Position numbers and translations under genes: made by a program | The notes under the pieces: model-generated | Seen by the model: only the letters and a program-made list of their open reading frames with translations | What the model was told of the DNA's origin: nothing | Database searches by the model: none | From: Linum tenue | Taxonomy: Eukaryota; Streptophyta; Magnoliopsida; Malpighiales; Linaceae | Reading direction: 5' to 3' | Length of the DNA stretch: 64,000 nucleotides | NCBI GenBank assembly: GCA_946122785.1 | Contig: CAMGYJ010000006.1 | Coordinates: forward strand, 67,085,676 to 67,149,675 | Shown here: piece after piece, positions 34,532-45,229 of the stretch | Layout: each line of letters begins with the position of its first letter | Position numbering within the stretch: the first letter of the stretch is position 1

Positions 34532-37000
34532 ATGAAGAGAAAACAAAAGAAGCTGGATGCATTTTTTCCAAGAAATATTTTGCCATGCACTGGTAATAAT
34601 TTCGAAGAGGAAGTACAAGTAGTTCCTAGAGCTTTGAACTTGGGCATTGATGAGCGCTCTAATGTTGTGGTGAATGAGGATTCTCTCATTAGTCCGAGAG
34701 TGACTAATCCATCATTCGCCTTAATCGAACGAGATCCTGGACTGTGTAAGCCAGTGTGGACATTTCCACCCAATAAACGTGATGAGATAAGGCGAGCTTA
34801 CTTGAGTTATGGCCCCCTACAAGTTGAGCTTCCTAACTTTCCTAGAACTGGTGATCCTGATCATCCTCGCGGCTTCCAAGTTGCATGGTATTATGAATTT
34901 CCTTGGGTTGAATACTCGGAATCAAAGGATGCTGCATATTGTCTCCCGTGCTATTTGTTTGATGAAAAGCCTATTGCTGAATCTGGTTGGGACACATTTG
35001 TTAATGAAGGATTTCGAAATCGGAAAAAGGTTAAAAGTGGAAAAGGTTGTTCATTCCGAAAGCATATGGGAGAAAGCTCAAATTCTCATCACAATGTTGC
35101 AGTAAGGAAGCGCAATGCATTACTACACCAACCTCAACACATTGACAAAGTGATTTAGAAGCAAACTTCCGAGGAAGTAAAGAAGAATAGGATTCGAGTG
35201 AAAGCCTCAATTGATAGTGCTCGTTGGCTAGCACTTCAAGGAGCCGCCTTTAGAGCTCATGATGAGACCCTTCATTCTAAGAATCGTGGCAACTTCATTG
35301 AGCTTATTGATCGCTTCTCTTACTACAATGATGAAGTCAAAAGTACTGTGTTGGGTAATGCTCCGAAGAATGCGAAGTATACATCATCCGATATTCAGAA
35401 GCAAATTCTTCATGTTCAGCTAAGAAGGTACGCAACAAAATATTTGAAGAAATAGGAGATTCTAAATTCTCCATTATTGTGAATGAGGCTTGTGATGAGA
35501 GTAAACATGAACTAATGGCTATCATTCTTCGCTTTGATGATTCTCAAGGGCTAATCCAGGAGAGATTCTTTGATGTTGTCCATGTTAGAGATACAAAATC
35601 AATGACTTTGCACACTTCGATTTGCTTAACTCTTTCTTCCCATAAGTTTGCTATTCAGAATCTACGTGGGCAGGGTTATGATGGTGCTAGTAATATGCGC
35701 GGTGAATGGAATGGTTTGAAAGCATTGTTTCTGAAAGATCATCCTCAAGATTATTATGTGCATTGTATGGCTCATCGTCTTCAATTAGCACTAGTTGCAG
35801 CATCTAAAGATGTGACAGCCGTGCACGAGTTTTTCATTGACTTGGCACATATTGTAAATGTTGTTAATGCTTCTTCTAAGAGGCATGATCAATTGGAAGT
35901 TGTTGAAGCAGCTAGGATTGCTCAATTAGTAGCAGGGGAAGAGATTGCCACAGGAACCAGTGTTAATCAAATGAGTACTTTACAACGAGCTGGTGATACT
36001 CGTTGGAGTTCACATCTGAATTCTATATCCAGTGTTATTCGATTGTATGAATCATCTTACAAAGTTCTGGAAGACATAAAGAAAGATGGGTATACGGCCA
36101 AAACAAAGGGGATGCTCGTGTAGCTTTGAGGAAGATGTCATCATATGAGTTTATTTTCATTCTACTTCTACTGAATGATATCTTTGGCACCACTGATACA
36201 CTTTGTCGTGCTCTGCAACATAAGTCTCAAGACATTGTGAATGCCATGAGTTTGGTGGAAATTACTAAAATGGTGTTGAAGGAAATGAGGGATGAAGGTT
36301 GGGATTCTTTCTTGACAAAGGTCAACAAGTTCTGCAAGGATTATAGTATTACAGTTCCAGATTTTAGTGCTTCACATTTTGAAGGTCGTCCTTGCAGACA
36401 GTGAGACAGGTAGATACTATCACCAATGAGCATCATTATCATTTTGATATATTCAATGCTGCCCTTGATGTTCAGATAGAGGAATTGAGAGCAAGGTTTG
36501 AGGAAAAGATTGTTGAACTTCTGAAATTGAGCTCGAGTTTGGATCCTAGCAATGGATATAAAGCCTTCGATGCTAATGCTATTTGCAGTCTTGCTGGAAA
36601 GTATTATCCTTTGGATTTTTCTGAGAAAGAAATAGATAGATTGGCATTCCAGTTGAGGATTTTTCATGGTGCTGCTCTTGCACATCCTGCTTTGGCGAAT
36701 CTATCATCTGTTGCTGAACTATGTCATGGTTTAGCAGAGTCCGGGAAGTCAAAGGACTTCGATCTTGTTGATCGGCTAATTCGTCTTGTTTTGACTCTTC
36801 CAGTCTCTACTGCTAGTGGTGAACTAGCTTTTTCTGCCATGAAGTTGGTGAAGACCAAACTGCAAAACAAAATGGGTGATGATTTTCTAGCTGATGGTCT
36901 TGTTATTTATATCGAACATGATATAGTGGACACCTTTAGTTTAGATGATATTTTGAGTGATTTCATTGATCTCAAAGAGCGACGTGTACGTTTAAGATAA
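34532..37000 (+). pseudogene. hAT transposase (TTF-type zinc finger, DUF4371, hAT dimerisation), broken
   Basis: The start MKRKQKKLDAFF follows a good acceptor (TTGTTAG) at about 34526, so an upstream intron is likely. The TTF-type zinc finger covers FPWVEYSESKDAAYCLPCYLF onward. DUF4371 follows with IIVNEACDES, GQGYDGASNMRGEWNGL and HCMAHRLQLALVAASKD. The C-terminal dimerisation region holds TASGELAFSAMKLVKTKL. Breaks are a TAG at 35156-35158, frame changes near 35425, 36105 and 36390, and otherwise continuous homology. Plant relatives are often called zinc finger MYM-type protein 1-like. It is probably inactive. Confidence 0.93.
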
Positions 37001-37105
37001 TAAATAATAAAAATATATTTTATATTATTATTTTATTGGTATAATTTAAAATTTTATTTTTGGCCCCCCCGGATTTAAAATCCTGGCTTCGCCCCTGGCT
37101 CCCCT

Positions 37106-38383
37106 TAGTTGTTGTTAATGCTATTTTTCCCCTCTTAATGATGCATCTTTCCAACAGGATATATCCTTCTGGTTGTTTGGAGTTCTTGAGCTTTTTGTCC
37201 ATTTTTGTATTCTCCACCTCTACCATCTATAAATCGCTCTTCCAAATTGCAATATAAGTAGCTCTTTTCATAAATAAAAAAACTCACCTTTATCTGACTG
37301 CCTCACCCAATAAATTCGTGAATCTCCCTATTAATTATGTATGAGATAGATATGAATAAACTCAGTGAAAAATATTGATGAAATGAGGGGATGGTTTTAG
37401 GTCGCCCACCACGTACCACGGTACCAATACTCACACAAACACCCGCCTTGCAAAGGGGTATTATTATATGTTTGCAAAAATAGTAATTGGATAGTAAAAG
37501 TAGTGATTGTCTCGTGGAATATTGAATGTTGTAGGATTTGATGTTTTTGACATATCAATAATGATTGTACTTTTTTTTACTTTACTGTTTATTAGTAGGT
37601 TTGTTTAAATGTTATAACTGAATATTTACATGTTTATTATAAATAATTGTTAATGTGACTTGAATCGGACTGACGCTACTTCTCATACTCCTCTGTAATT
37701 TGTATCTTCTCGAAGTATAGTGAAACTGACTCTATCCTGCCCGTGGACTAACTAACACACATTGTGTTAATGAACCACGTAAGTTCGTGTGTTTTTCGTG
37801 TATTTTTTCTTTCTTTCCTTTTCTTGCATTGTCAAGTCCTCCTATTTTCCGATCCGCAGAGAAAGTCATATCAATTATTACATTTATTCTAGGTACAATA
37901 ATATTGAATATACCGAACGGACATTATCCACCGGTACATGGATGAGGTCGTGAAATCTCTCTCCATATGGGTAAGTGACATGTAAGAGTTTGAGTTCTTG
38001 GAAATGAGAATGAGGATAGTGATGAGGATGAGGATGATAATGGCAAAAATCTGCCCATTAACATTACTTGGGAAACCAGGTGCAAATGATTAGTGATACT
38101 AACAATATGTTACCCTTTCTTCGCTAGAAGAGCGTCATTAGACACAGATGACGACAGCTTGTTTGAATGCTTTTATTTGTTGTAAAAGAAAAAAAATACT
38201 ACAATTAAAAACATGGCATTGAAGGAGGGGAAAATGCATCATACGGAAATACAAACTCATTTCTTATGTTTTCCAAATATCATACCATACTCATGACTTT
38301 TTTTTAAAACTCAAATGCCTCATTTTGGAGCAATTGGCGCACAGTGCCACATCCAATTGTCCCCATCCAAACGTCTTATAAGT
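37106..38383. other. Intergenic DNA, no gene seen
   Basis: AT-rich; contains only the LTR-like relic at 37711-37830. Confidence 0.5.
37711..37830 (+). repeat. Relic of an LTR end, partner of 5779-5935
   Basis: It carries the same ordered blocks as at 5779 (ATAGTGAAACTG, GCCCGTGGACTAACTAACAC, TGAACCACGTAAG) and then a T/C-rich stretch. No ends are visible. Confidence 0.4.
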
Positions 38384-38391
38384 CTCGGAAG

Positions 38392-38877
38392 TAGGGGTGG
38401 GCATACGGTTCGGTAAAACCGAACCGAATATAAACCGAACCGAAATCGAATTAATGTTATTCGGTTCGGAATTCGGAAGAGAAAAGGGCATATTTCGAAA
38501 ATCAGGGTCCTTTCGACCGAACCAAATTTCCGAATTCCGAACCGAAAAACCGAATTATTATAATTGCAAGCTTTAAATGGTGGATTTTTATGTTTCTACT
38601 TATTATGAGACTTAAATATTTGAATCATGTTAGTGTTTTATGACTTATGTGTTGAAATGTTTGATTTTATCATTGATGATGCATATTTATTGTTCACATT
38701 ATGGGTGAAAAATAATTTAAAAAAGAGAAGATACAAACTTACCTCACTATTTCGGTTTTGTATGGAAAACCGAACCGAACCGAATTATAATTCGGTTTGA
38801 GGGTTGCTAAAATTTGGGGACCCGGTATGCATAATTTCGGTTCGGTTTGAACCGAACCGACCGAATGCCCACCCCTA
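38392..38877. mobile_element. Non-autonomous hAT element, TAGGGGTGGGCAT type, GGTTCGG-rich
   Basis: The perfect 8-bp TSD CTCGGAAG (38384-38391 and 38878-38885) bounds 486 bp. The inverted ends TAGGGGTGGGCAT are exact. Immediately inside, reiterated CGGTTCGG and AACCGAACCGA motifs make long imperfect arms; the centre is AT-rich. There is no coding capacity. Confidence 0.93.
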
Positions 38878-38885
38878 CTCGGAAG

Positions 38886-40986
38886 CCTACTGTTTTGCAA
38901 GGTAAGAACATCGCCGATGCAACCAATCTAGATGCTTAGGGTAGTCGGCAATTACAACGAGGCTTTGATTAAAACAATGCAACAACAACAACATAAAATT
39001 TCAATCCAAATACTGGACAAGAAGTTAACAGATTGTATCCTAACACTTCCAAGTGTATGTTCAAACATTCCCACATGTTATAATCTCTTAAACACATATG
39101 GAGTGACATTATGATCCCTCGTATGCTACAAATAGCTCCCCACTAACAGATTGAGTTGGCTCGGATACCTGACATCGTAAATTTGAAACTCGTGTTACGA
39201 AATTGGTGTTTTGCAACCAACGTTTACGAAACCTTACCGTAGTCCACCGTTTAGCCGGACCGAAAAAATATTAGGTATCGGATCACAAACGTAGAAAAAT
39301 AGGCGATTGTAATGATATACGAAACGAGTGAATCGTGATTAAACCACAATTTTAGTACAATATATCATACCACTAACTTTTTCGTTGTAACCTCGAATAC
39401 AATTTCTTGCAACTCGCATTGTGACTGCAAGTCATAACGAGTCGCTCATTAGTTGAAGTCATGTAGGAATTAGGGATCGCTCCACTCTGTCGTCAGGTAT
39501 TTCTGTGGGCTTAGTTTCTTAAGCTTAATTGTAAAAGCCCATCGAACGTCACGAAAACTATGGTCTAATATTTACCAACAAGGCAACAAAAGGGCGAACC
39601 AACCCATGTGAGCTGCGAAATCGTGCTGCTACGCCCATTGGTTTCCCACTAATTTGTTTGTTTGTTTTTTTCTTTTTTTTGTCATTTCCAACTATGCGGC
39701 CCCGGCGGGTATCCAACTTCAACTTCAACTTCCAGCCAACGGTTAGTTTTTTACTAATTTCAGGGTCACCGCCCCTTGTTCTCTTCTCCCCCATTGATTG
39801 AGGTTGACAGCTAATTGATTATTCACTAATCCTTTTTTACGTTCTTTAATGACAGAGACGGAATCATTAACTACTTAAAAAAAAACACCATTATTAAAGT
39901 GATGCATTATTTAGTCTCCCTTCCCGAGTCCCCATCAAGAGAGACACCATTGGATGGACATAAACTACAAACAAAACTAACCATCAATGTAATTAACATC
40001 GGTTGCCCTCCACACCTTAGATCCCCCCTTATCTGAAAAGTCTCATTCCGGTTGATTGCCATCTTATTTTTGCCTTTCCTTTTGAATTTTTTTTGCTAGG
40101 TGTCCGAACGAGCAAACATAACATGACTTGATATCATGATTTTTCGCCCTTCTCTATCTCAATTATTAACTTTACTCGCATGTTAATTACATATATTATC
40201 ACCAATCTGGACTGGTAAATTTTACTCTGGTCATTAAAATATATGAGATTCAGACTTGTACGATCTGATACTATCAACCATGAACTTCTAGAATTATGGT
40301 ACGTTCTAAAATCGAGATCCCAACTGATGATACGTATTATCGAATTGCCCTTTTGGGGTCACATGCTTAGTTTGTGTCCTATCCTACCTAATCAAAAGGG
40401 GGGGAGTCTGATACTATCAACCATGAACTTCTAGAAATACGGTATGTTCGAGATCCCAACGGATGATACGTAGTACCAAATTGCCCTTTTGGGGTCCCAT
40501 GCTTATTTTGTGTCCTACCTAAATCGAAAGGGGGGAAGTGGAGAAACAAGAGAATTTCGTTTTAGATACCGAATGCCAATTGGCTACTCTCTTTCCATAC
40601 TTGAGATTTGCTTCTAGAAGCCCATGATGAGAGAAATCTTTCTTGGTGTGTTGTGTACTTGTGTAGATCAAAACTGCCAATACTTTTCCAACTACCAAAA
40701 TTCCATTTTGGTCCTCAAATTTTTTGCAACAAACATCCATTCAAATCCAAGGAGATTCCATTGATACTCGGGCTGAAAAAAAAATGCCGCCCGTTAACTG
40801 ATACATCATCAGAAGATCCGAACTCAGGAAAGGCGTTGGTTTGCTACGTACATGGCGAATTTCAGAATCGAGCTCTAATTTTCTGAATCGATCTAAACTA
40901 GTCTAATACTACTTCCTATACATAGATCTAAGAGGCTCCAAAACAGTCCAGCATCTTTTCCCCCTTTGCAAATCAGTCCCTACTGA
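38886..40986. other. Intergenic DNA, 3' of the DNAJ gene
   Basis: It contains a two-copy tandem repeat (40264-40537) and otherwise no recognisable gene; 40880-40989 is the likely 3' UTR of the J-protein. Confidence 0.5.
40264..40537. repeat. Two-copy tandem repeat, period 143 bp
   Basis: Both copies start TCTGATACTATCAACCATGA, carry TTGCCCTTTTGGGGTC and end in an AAAGGGGGG run. Copy 2 is about 12 bp shorter. Confidence 0.85.
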
Positions 40987-40989
40987 TTT

Positions 40990-41514
40990 TCACCAGCACT
41001 GATCAGTCTCCCACCTCCGGCTGGTGTACCCGGACCGGGAACCCGAGCCCGAACCCGAAGCGGCCGACATCACGAAGGCGTAGCTCATCGACCGCCCCAG
41101 CCGGAATAGGGACCGGTCGTAATCGGCCCGCTTGGCCGGATCCGAAAGCGTCTCGTACGCCTTGTGCAATTCGATGAACTCGCTCGCCGCGCTCTCCTCG
41201 CCGGCGACGTCCGGGTGGAGGACTCTGGCCAGTTTCCGGTACGCCGACTTGATCTCCTGGCACGATGCGCCCATCGGGATCCCCAGAACCTCGTAGAACG
41301 AGGAGGCGGCGGCGGGGTTAACGCCTCGCCGGCGGCTGCCCGCTGTGGACGTGCTGGTCCCCCTCTCGGCGGTGGAGGCGCAGGAGGCGGAGACTCGGAG
41401 CGGCTGGAATCCGATTCGAGACGGCTGCGAAGAGTGAAATCTCCCGGATTCGAGATTGGGGGCGATTAGAGAAGATGAAGAAGGCAGGCTGAGAAAAGAT
41501 GAGGCGGATGCCAT
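40990..41514 (-). CDS. Plastid J-domain protein (DNAJ11-like)
   Basis: A single-exon 174-residue J-protein. Residues 1 to about 45 are Ser/Ala-rich with scattered Arg and no acidic run, typical of a chloroplast transit peptide (cleavage perhaps near VSASC). The J domain spans about 72-134: SFYEVLGI, helix II ending YRKLARVL, the HPD loop at 100-102, then FIELHKAYETLSDP and the DYDRSLF end. The HPD stimulates Hsp70 ATPase, here presumably stromal Hsp70. There is no G/F region or zinc finger, so it is a type III J-protein. The short basic Ser/Gly-rich tail and size resemble Arabidopsis DnaJ11 (about 160 residues). The ATG is the first in frame after a TATA box about 117 bp upstream. Confidence 0.93.
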   Translation of the reverse strand: MASASSFLSLPSSSSLIAPNLESGRFHSSQPSRIGFQPLRVSASCASTAERGTSTSTAGSRRRGVNPAAASSFYEVLGIPMGASCQEIKSAYRKLARVLHPDVAGEESAASEFIELHKAYETLSDPAKRADYDRSLFRLGRSMSYAFVMSAASGSGSGSRSGYTSRRWETDQCW

Positions 41515-41630
41515 TTTTTCTGCTTCGATTGATTGATCGGTGTTGGAGGTTTTTTCCCGATTGCTTGGATTGATGGTTCAGAGGATTCCGTTGGGAATTT
41601 TAGGTCATGGAGGGGAAGACCTTTGAGGCG

Positions 41631-41638
41631 TTTATATA
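41631..41638 (-). promoter_or_regulatory. TATA box of the J-protein gene
   Basis: TATATAAA on the minus strand lies 117 bp upstream of the ATG, a normal distance for a short plant 5' UTR. Confidence 0.65.
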
Positions 41639-41819
41639 GGAAGGGGTCGATGCCGGTGCGGTAAGGGGAGAGACGGATGTGTGGCTTACATTTAACCATG
41701 GTTGAGTTTTTATTTGCTTGTTTGGGGGAAAACCATGGTTAAGTTTTTGTGTTGGGGGTTCTGTTTTCCAGTGAGGACTTATCCGTAGGGATTAATTGCT
41801 TAATAGTCATTCAAGTTTT

Positions 41820-42331
41820 TTTTTTCATTGATATAGAAGGAAGCCAAGAAAACAGAAAAGGTTATAGCCTTACAGGAGGGGATTAGAGAGATGAAGAGGG
41901 ACGAGCAGCAATACGACGCTCCAGCGAGATGCCTAAAACATCATAACGGAGGATCGAAACTAGTTTGGGTGGTGGGTCGGCTAGCTCATACATACCATAG
42001 GGATAGCGAGACTGTGTTTCGAGAGATTGTTCGATACTCTATTCCCTTTCTGGTATGTATGAGTAACACAAACCAACCAATCTCGACTAAGTTTCCTTTG
42101 AATCACAAATAACTGAGTAGCATATGGATGAATTTGATCGAGTTTGCTCTGAATAAACTCAATGGCAAGCTGCGAGTTGGTCTCAATCTCGATTGCTCTG
42201 TAACCACACTTCCACACCAACTTTAGTCCCCTGGATGAAAGCCGAGACCTCCGCAAGAACAGTTGTGGCGGTCCGTTCCAATTTTGACCGAAAATCCTCT
42301 AATCGAGCGTCCTGCAGACAGAGTCTCGAAA
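41820..42331 (-). mobile_element. 5'-truncated LINE insertion (RNase H tail)
   Basis: The 12-bp direct repeat TCATTCAAGTTT (41808-41819 and 42332-42343) flanks a minus-strand insert ending in a poly(A) run (poly(T) on the plus strand just after 41815). The insert codes, with one frame change near 42235, for the end of a LINE ORF2 RNase H: AEVSAFIQG / GLKLVWKCGYRAIEIETNS, then VTHTYQKGNRVSN. A short C-terminal tail ends at a stop near 41891. The truncation is typical of incomplete target-primed reverse transcription. A 91-codon open piece (42256-41981) is part of it, not a host gene. Confidence 0.88.
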
Positions 42332-42343
42332 TCATTCAAGTTT

Positions 42344-43287
42344 CGTTACAAGTTACAACTCACTTGATTGTGGATGCAAAATCACATGGTGATGGATAGA
42401 AGTCATTATTCACCACTACCTTTCTGTTAATTAGTTCAAACTCCAGTGATTGTTTGTCGAAATTTTTTAAGTTCGGAGACCCGTTTTTAGTTACTTCAAA
42501 ATTTAGCTGGCCGTTATGTAATTAACCCTCCTATGCCCCCAGATCTTTTGATTGGGCTGGGCGAGTGTGGCAGGCCGTATCCACGAAACACGGAGCGGCT
42601 CGGCTGTCACTCGTTCTGGACTCGGCTGAGTTGCGGTGCCTCTGGATGCTGAGTCAGCTTGGAGCCTGTACTGAAATTGGCTGGGGATGATGAGTCAGTG
42701 ACCGGTCGGTATCTAAAGGGTTTCTAGAAGCTTTTCCTCTTACCACATAAATTAATATTTATTTGGGTCCATCGGTTACAAAGTGCATTATAACGTATCT
42801 TTACGGTACAGTGAAAAATGGAAAGGTACGTTTTAGGGAGAGTACAATCATGACTTCCTGTCTAGCTGTTAAAATGTTCTAGATGATCGGTACTCAATAG
42901 TTAATAACTAAATACAATGAGTTGGAATTTGAAATTCAATCCTATTTTGAACTAGTGGGACTAAATATAAAAAAGTTTTTAAGGGTAAATTTCATGGTTT
43001 GTCTTTATCCATAGTCGTATTATGAAAACGCTTTGTTGTCAATCAAATCAGAATGATGTACAAATGTATAGAAGAATCTGTATTGGTTGGTATAACATAG
43101 GCAAAGAATCCATCCGATGTATATTGATCAAGATTTTGATCAGTTTATATCAGTATATTACTGGTTGAATGTGTTGTCTCATTTCAATATTATCATGTAT
43201 TTAATGTTGACGGCTTTATTGTCCATTAGATTAGTGCATAAGAGGCACCTTAAAAAGAACATACACAATACTAGTTTAAGCTATGTT
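42344..43287. other. Intergenic DNA, no gene seen
   Basis: No credible frame or bounded element. Confidence 0.5.
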
Positions 43288-43298
43288 ATCTTGGGTAG

Positions 43299-43739
43299 TA
43301 GGGGTGGCTATACGGTCCGGTCCGGTTAAATTGGCCCAAATTGATCCGGTCCAGTCCGGTCTTTTTGAAGATATAAGGACCGAAGATTGGATTGGATACA
43401 GTCCGGTCTTGATCCGGTCCGGTTTTGATCCGGTCCGGTCCCAATTCGGTCTTGATTTTATATTGAGATTGTGGGATTTGAGTGGCCTAAGGCCTTAAAG
43501 GGTGAGGAGTTGGTTAAGTTTTGTACTAAGTGCAAAGGTTTGTGACCGTTTATGCAAATTACCCTTAAGTTTTGGGTGTTGAGCTCTCTTATCCGGTCTT
43601 TATCCGGTTTTTTACCTCAAATCTAAGCCCAAAGATTGGATTGGATTGTTTACTATCCGGTCCCGGTCCGGTCTCGGTCCGGGTTATACGGTACGGTTTC
43701 CGGTTTTTAATCCGGTCCCGGTCCAAATAGCCACCCCTA
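43299..43739. mobile_element. Non-autonomous hAT element, TAGGGGTGGC type, CCGGTC-rich
   Basis: The perfect 8-bp TSD TTGGGTAG (43291-43298 and 43740-43747) bounds 441 bp. The inverted ends TAGGGGTGGCTAT / TAGGGGTGGCTAT are exact. Internal arms are made of repeated CGGTCCGGT and TCCGGTC motifs. There is no coding capacity. It sits exactly on the left edge of the next MITE. Confidence 0.93.
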
Positions 43740-43744
43740 TTGGG

Positions 43745-44272
43745 TAGGGGGTGTTCAAATGGTTACCATGGTAATTACCAAACTAAATAAGACTAAATTC
43801 TATTAACTATGAAATATAATATCATAACGAAACTGTCCAAACTAGTACAACAACCAAATTAACCAAACTAAAGTTTAATCGGTTTGGTCAATTGGTTAAC
43901 CAATATAACATCACATTATCATTAAGTGAGAAAATTTTTCGGTTAGTGCATCAATTAGCAATTTATATAATGAATAACACATAACAATCCACATAATTAT
44001 AGGTAACCCTTAACGTAAATACATGTAACAAATACAATTATCTTACATTTGACTCTTGAGTGGTTATGCAAAGTATTAAGTATGTGTATATAATATAAAA
44101 TTAGATATATGACTAATTACTTAACTGGTTAATTTGGTTTGATTGGTTAGGAGTGTCTGAAACCAAACCATCTAAACCAAACAAGCTAAATTTTTTAATC
44201 AATTATCCAAATTAACCAAATATTACTGGTTAAAACGGTTACCACGGTAACCATACCATTTGAATACCCCTA
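43745..44272. mobile_element. hAT-like MITE (TAGGGG..TTCAAATGG ends), edge hit by another MITE
   Basis: The inverted ends TAGGGGGTGTTCAAATGG and TAGGGGTATTCAAATGG are followed inward by GGTTACCATGG/CCACGGTAACC. Removing the 441-bp insertion at 43299-43739 and one copy of its TSD restores flanks ATCTTGGG (43288-43295) and ATCTTGAG (44273-44280), an 8-bp TSD with one mismatch. The interior is rich in AACCAAACC/GGTTTGGTT motifs. Confidence 0.8.
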
Positions 44273-44280
44273 ATCTTGAG

Positions 44281-45167
44281 TTGAAAACATTTCATAGTAG
44301 CACTACCACTTGTTTTCAACCTAAAGTTCGCATTTTGAGATTTCGTCAAAAATCTATATCACATTTATAAAAGAAATTTCGTTACCTTATTTTGAAACAA
44401 TTTGCTAACTAATATATTATCTTTCCTTGGTTAACAAGAACCCTGTCACTTAAGCGTGATTAGGAAATTCTACCTTCTGGAGCCGGGTCAAAATTTCCAG
44501 ACAAGGAACTAAATGGATTAAAATGCTTATTTAGGAAAATTGTCAGATTTTGAATGTGTCGGTAGACTATTCTTGTCGTCGAATAATTTTCCAGCCACAC
44601 TGCAAATATTTGACAAGGGAAAAAGGAGTGATATCATTGAAAACTTGATCTTTTTGGTAAAGAAATACTTTGATGATATTCTGTGGTGTCGTTAGGTTGC
44701 TTTTGGAAATATCTTTCGACACCGAACTTTCCATTTCTCTGTGTAATCTTCTTTCCCGATTTTCTTTCTTTTTAGGCCGAACTTTAAACCAAAAATGCGG
44801 TAAACTGCTTGAGCACTAATTGATCCTTAAATTTATGTTACTCTTAAATCATTTTAGGGCCATCAAACTTAGCAATGTATTGGATTATATCATTATATAT
44901 CTACTTTCATAAACTAGTTTGGTACCTAAGAGACTAGTATCATTTTAGTTCCAGACTTCCAGAGGAACAATTATCCTGATTCCTCAATTTATTACTTAAA
45001 ACTATATAAAGTGAATTCAAATTCGTCAAATCTAATTGATGACTGTTAGAGGCTTCTTCAGAGATTAGAGCAAGACACATATCATAGCATTCCCTCGTTT
45101 CATTTCTATAAATTGAACTGTTTCATGTAGTAATAGCAAATTGAATTTGATTGAATTAATTTGTTTC
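44281..45167. other. Intergenic DNA, no gene seen
   Basis: No credible frame. The end of the stretch is the LINE target site. Confidence 0.5.
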
Positions 45168-45229
45168 ACTGGTTGTCATTTTTTTTTTTTGGCAAAAGAT
45201 AATCATATATTGATCCAAAAGAAAGGGAG

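Larger units (their letters stand above)
32736..37097 (+). mobile_element. hAT transposon with ZMYM1-like transposase, decayed
   Basis: The perfect 8-bp TSD GCTCCCCT (32728-32735 and 37098-37105) encloses 4362 bp. The 15-bp inverted ends CAGGGGCGAAGCTAG and CAGGGGCGAAGCCAG differ at one base. The 8-bp TSD and CAGGG ends are diagnostic of hAT. The element contains a transposase of the TTF zinc finger/DUF4371/hAT-dimerisation type (34532-37000) with several breaks. Its 5' 786 bp, including the TIR, are tandemly duplicated. The TSD and TIRs are intact although the coding region is broken, so it could still be mobilised by a related transposase. Confidence 0.95.

Noticed and set aside
41981..42256. 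91-codon RNase H-like frame as a host gene
   Set aside because: It sits inside a TSD-flanked, poly(A)-tailed LINE truncation, so it is element-derived.
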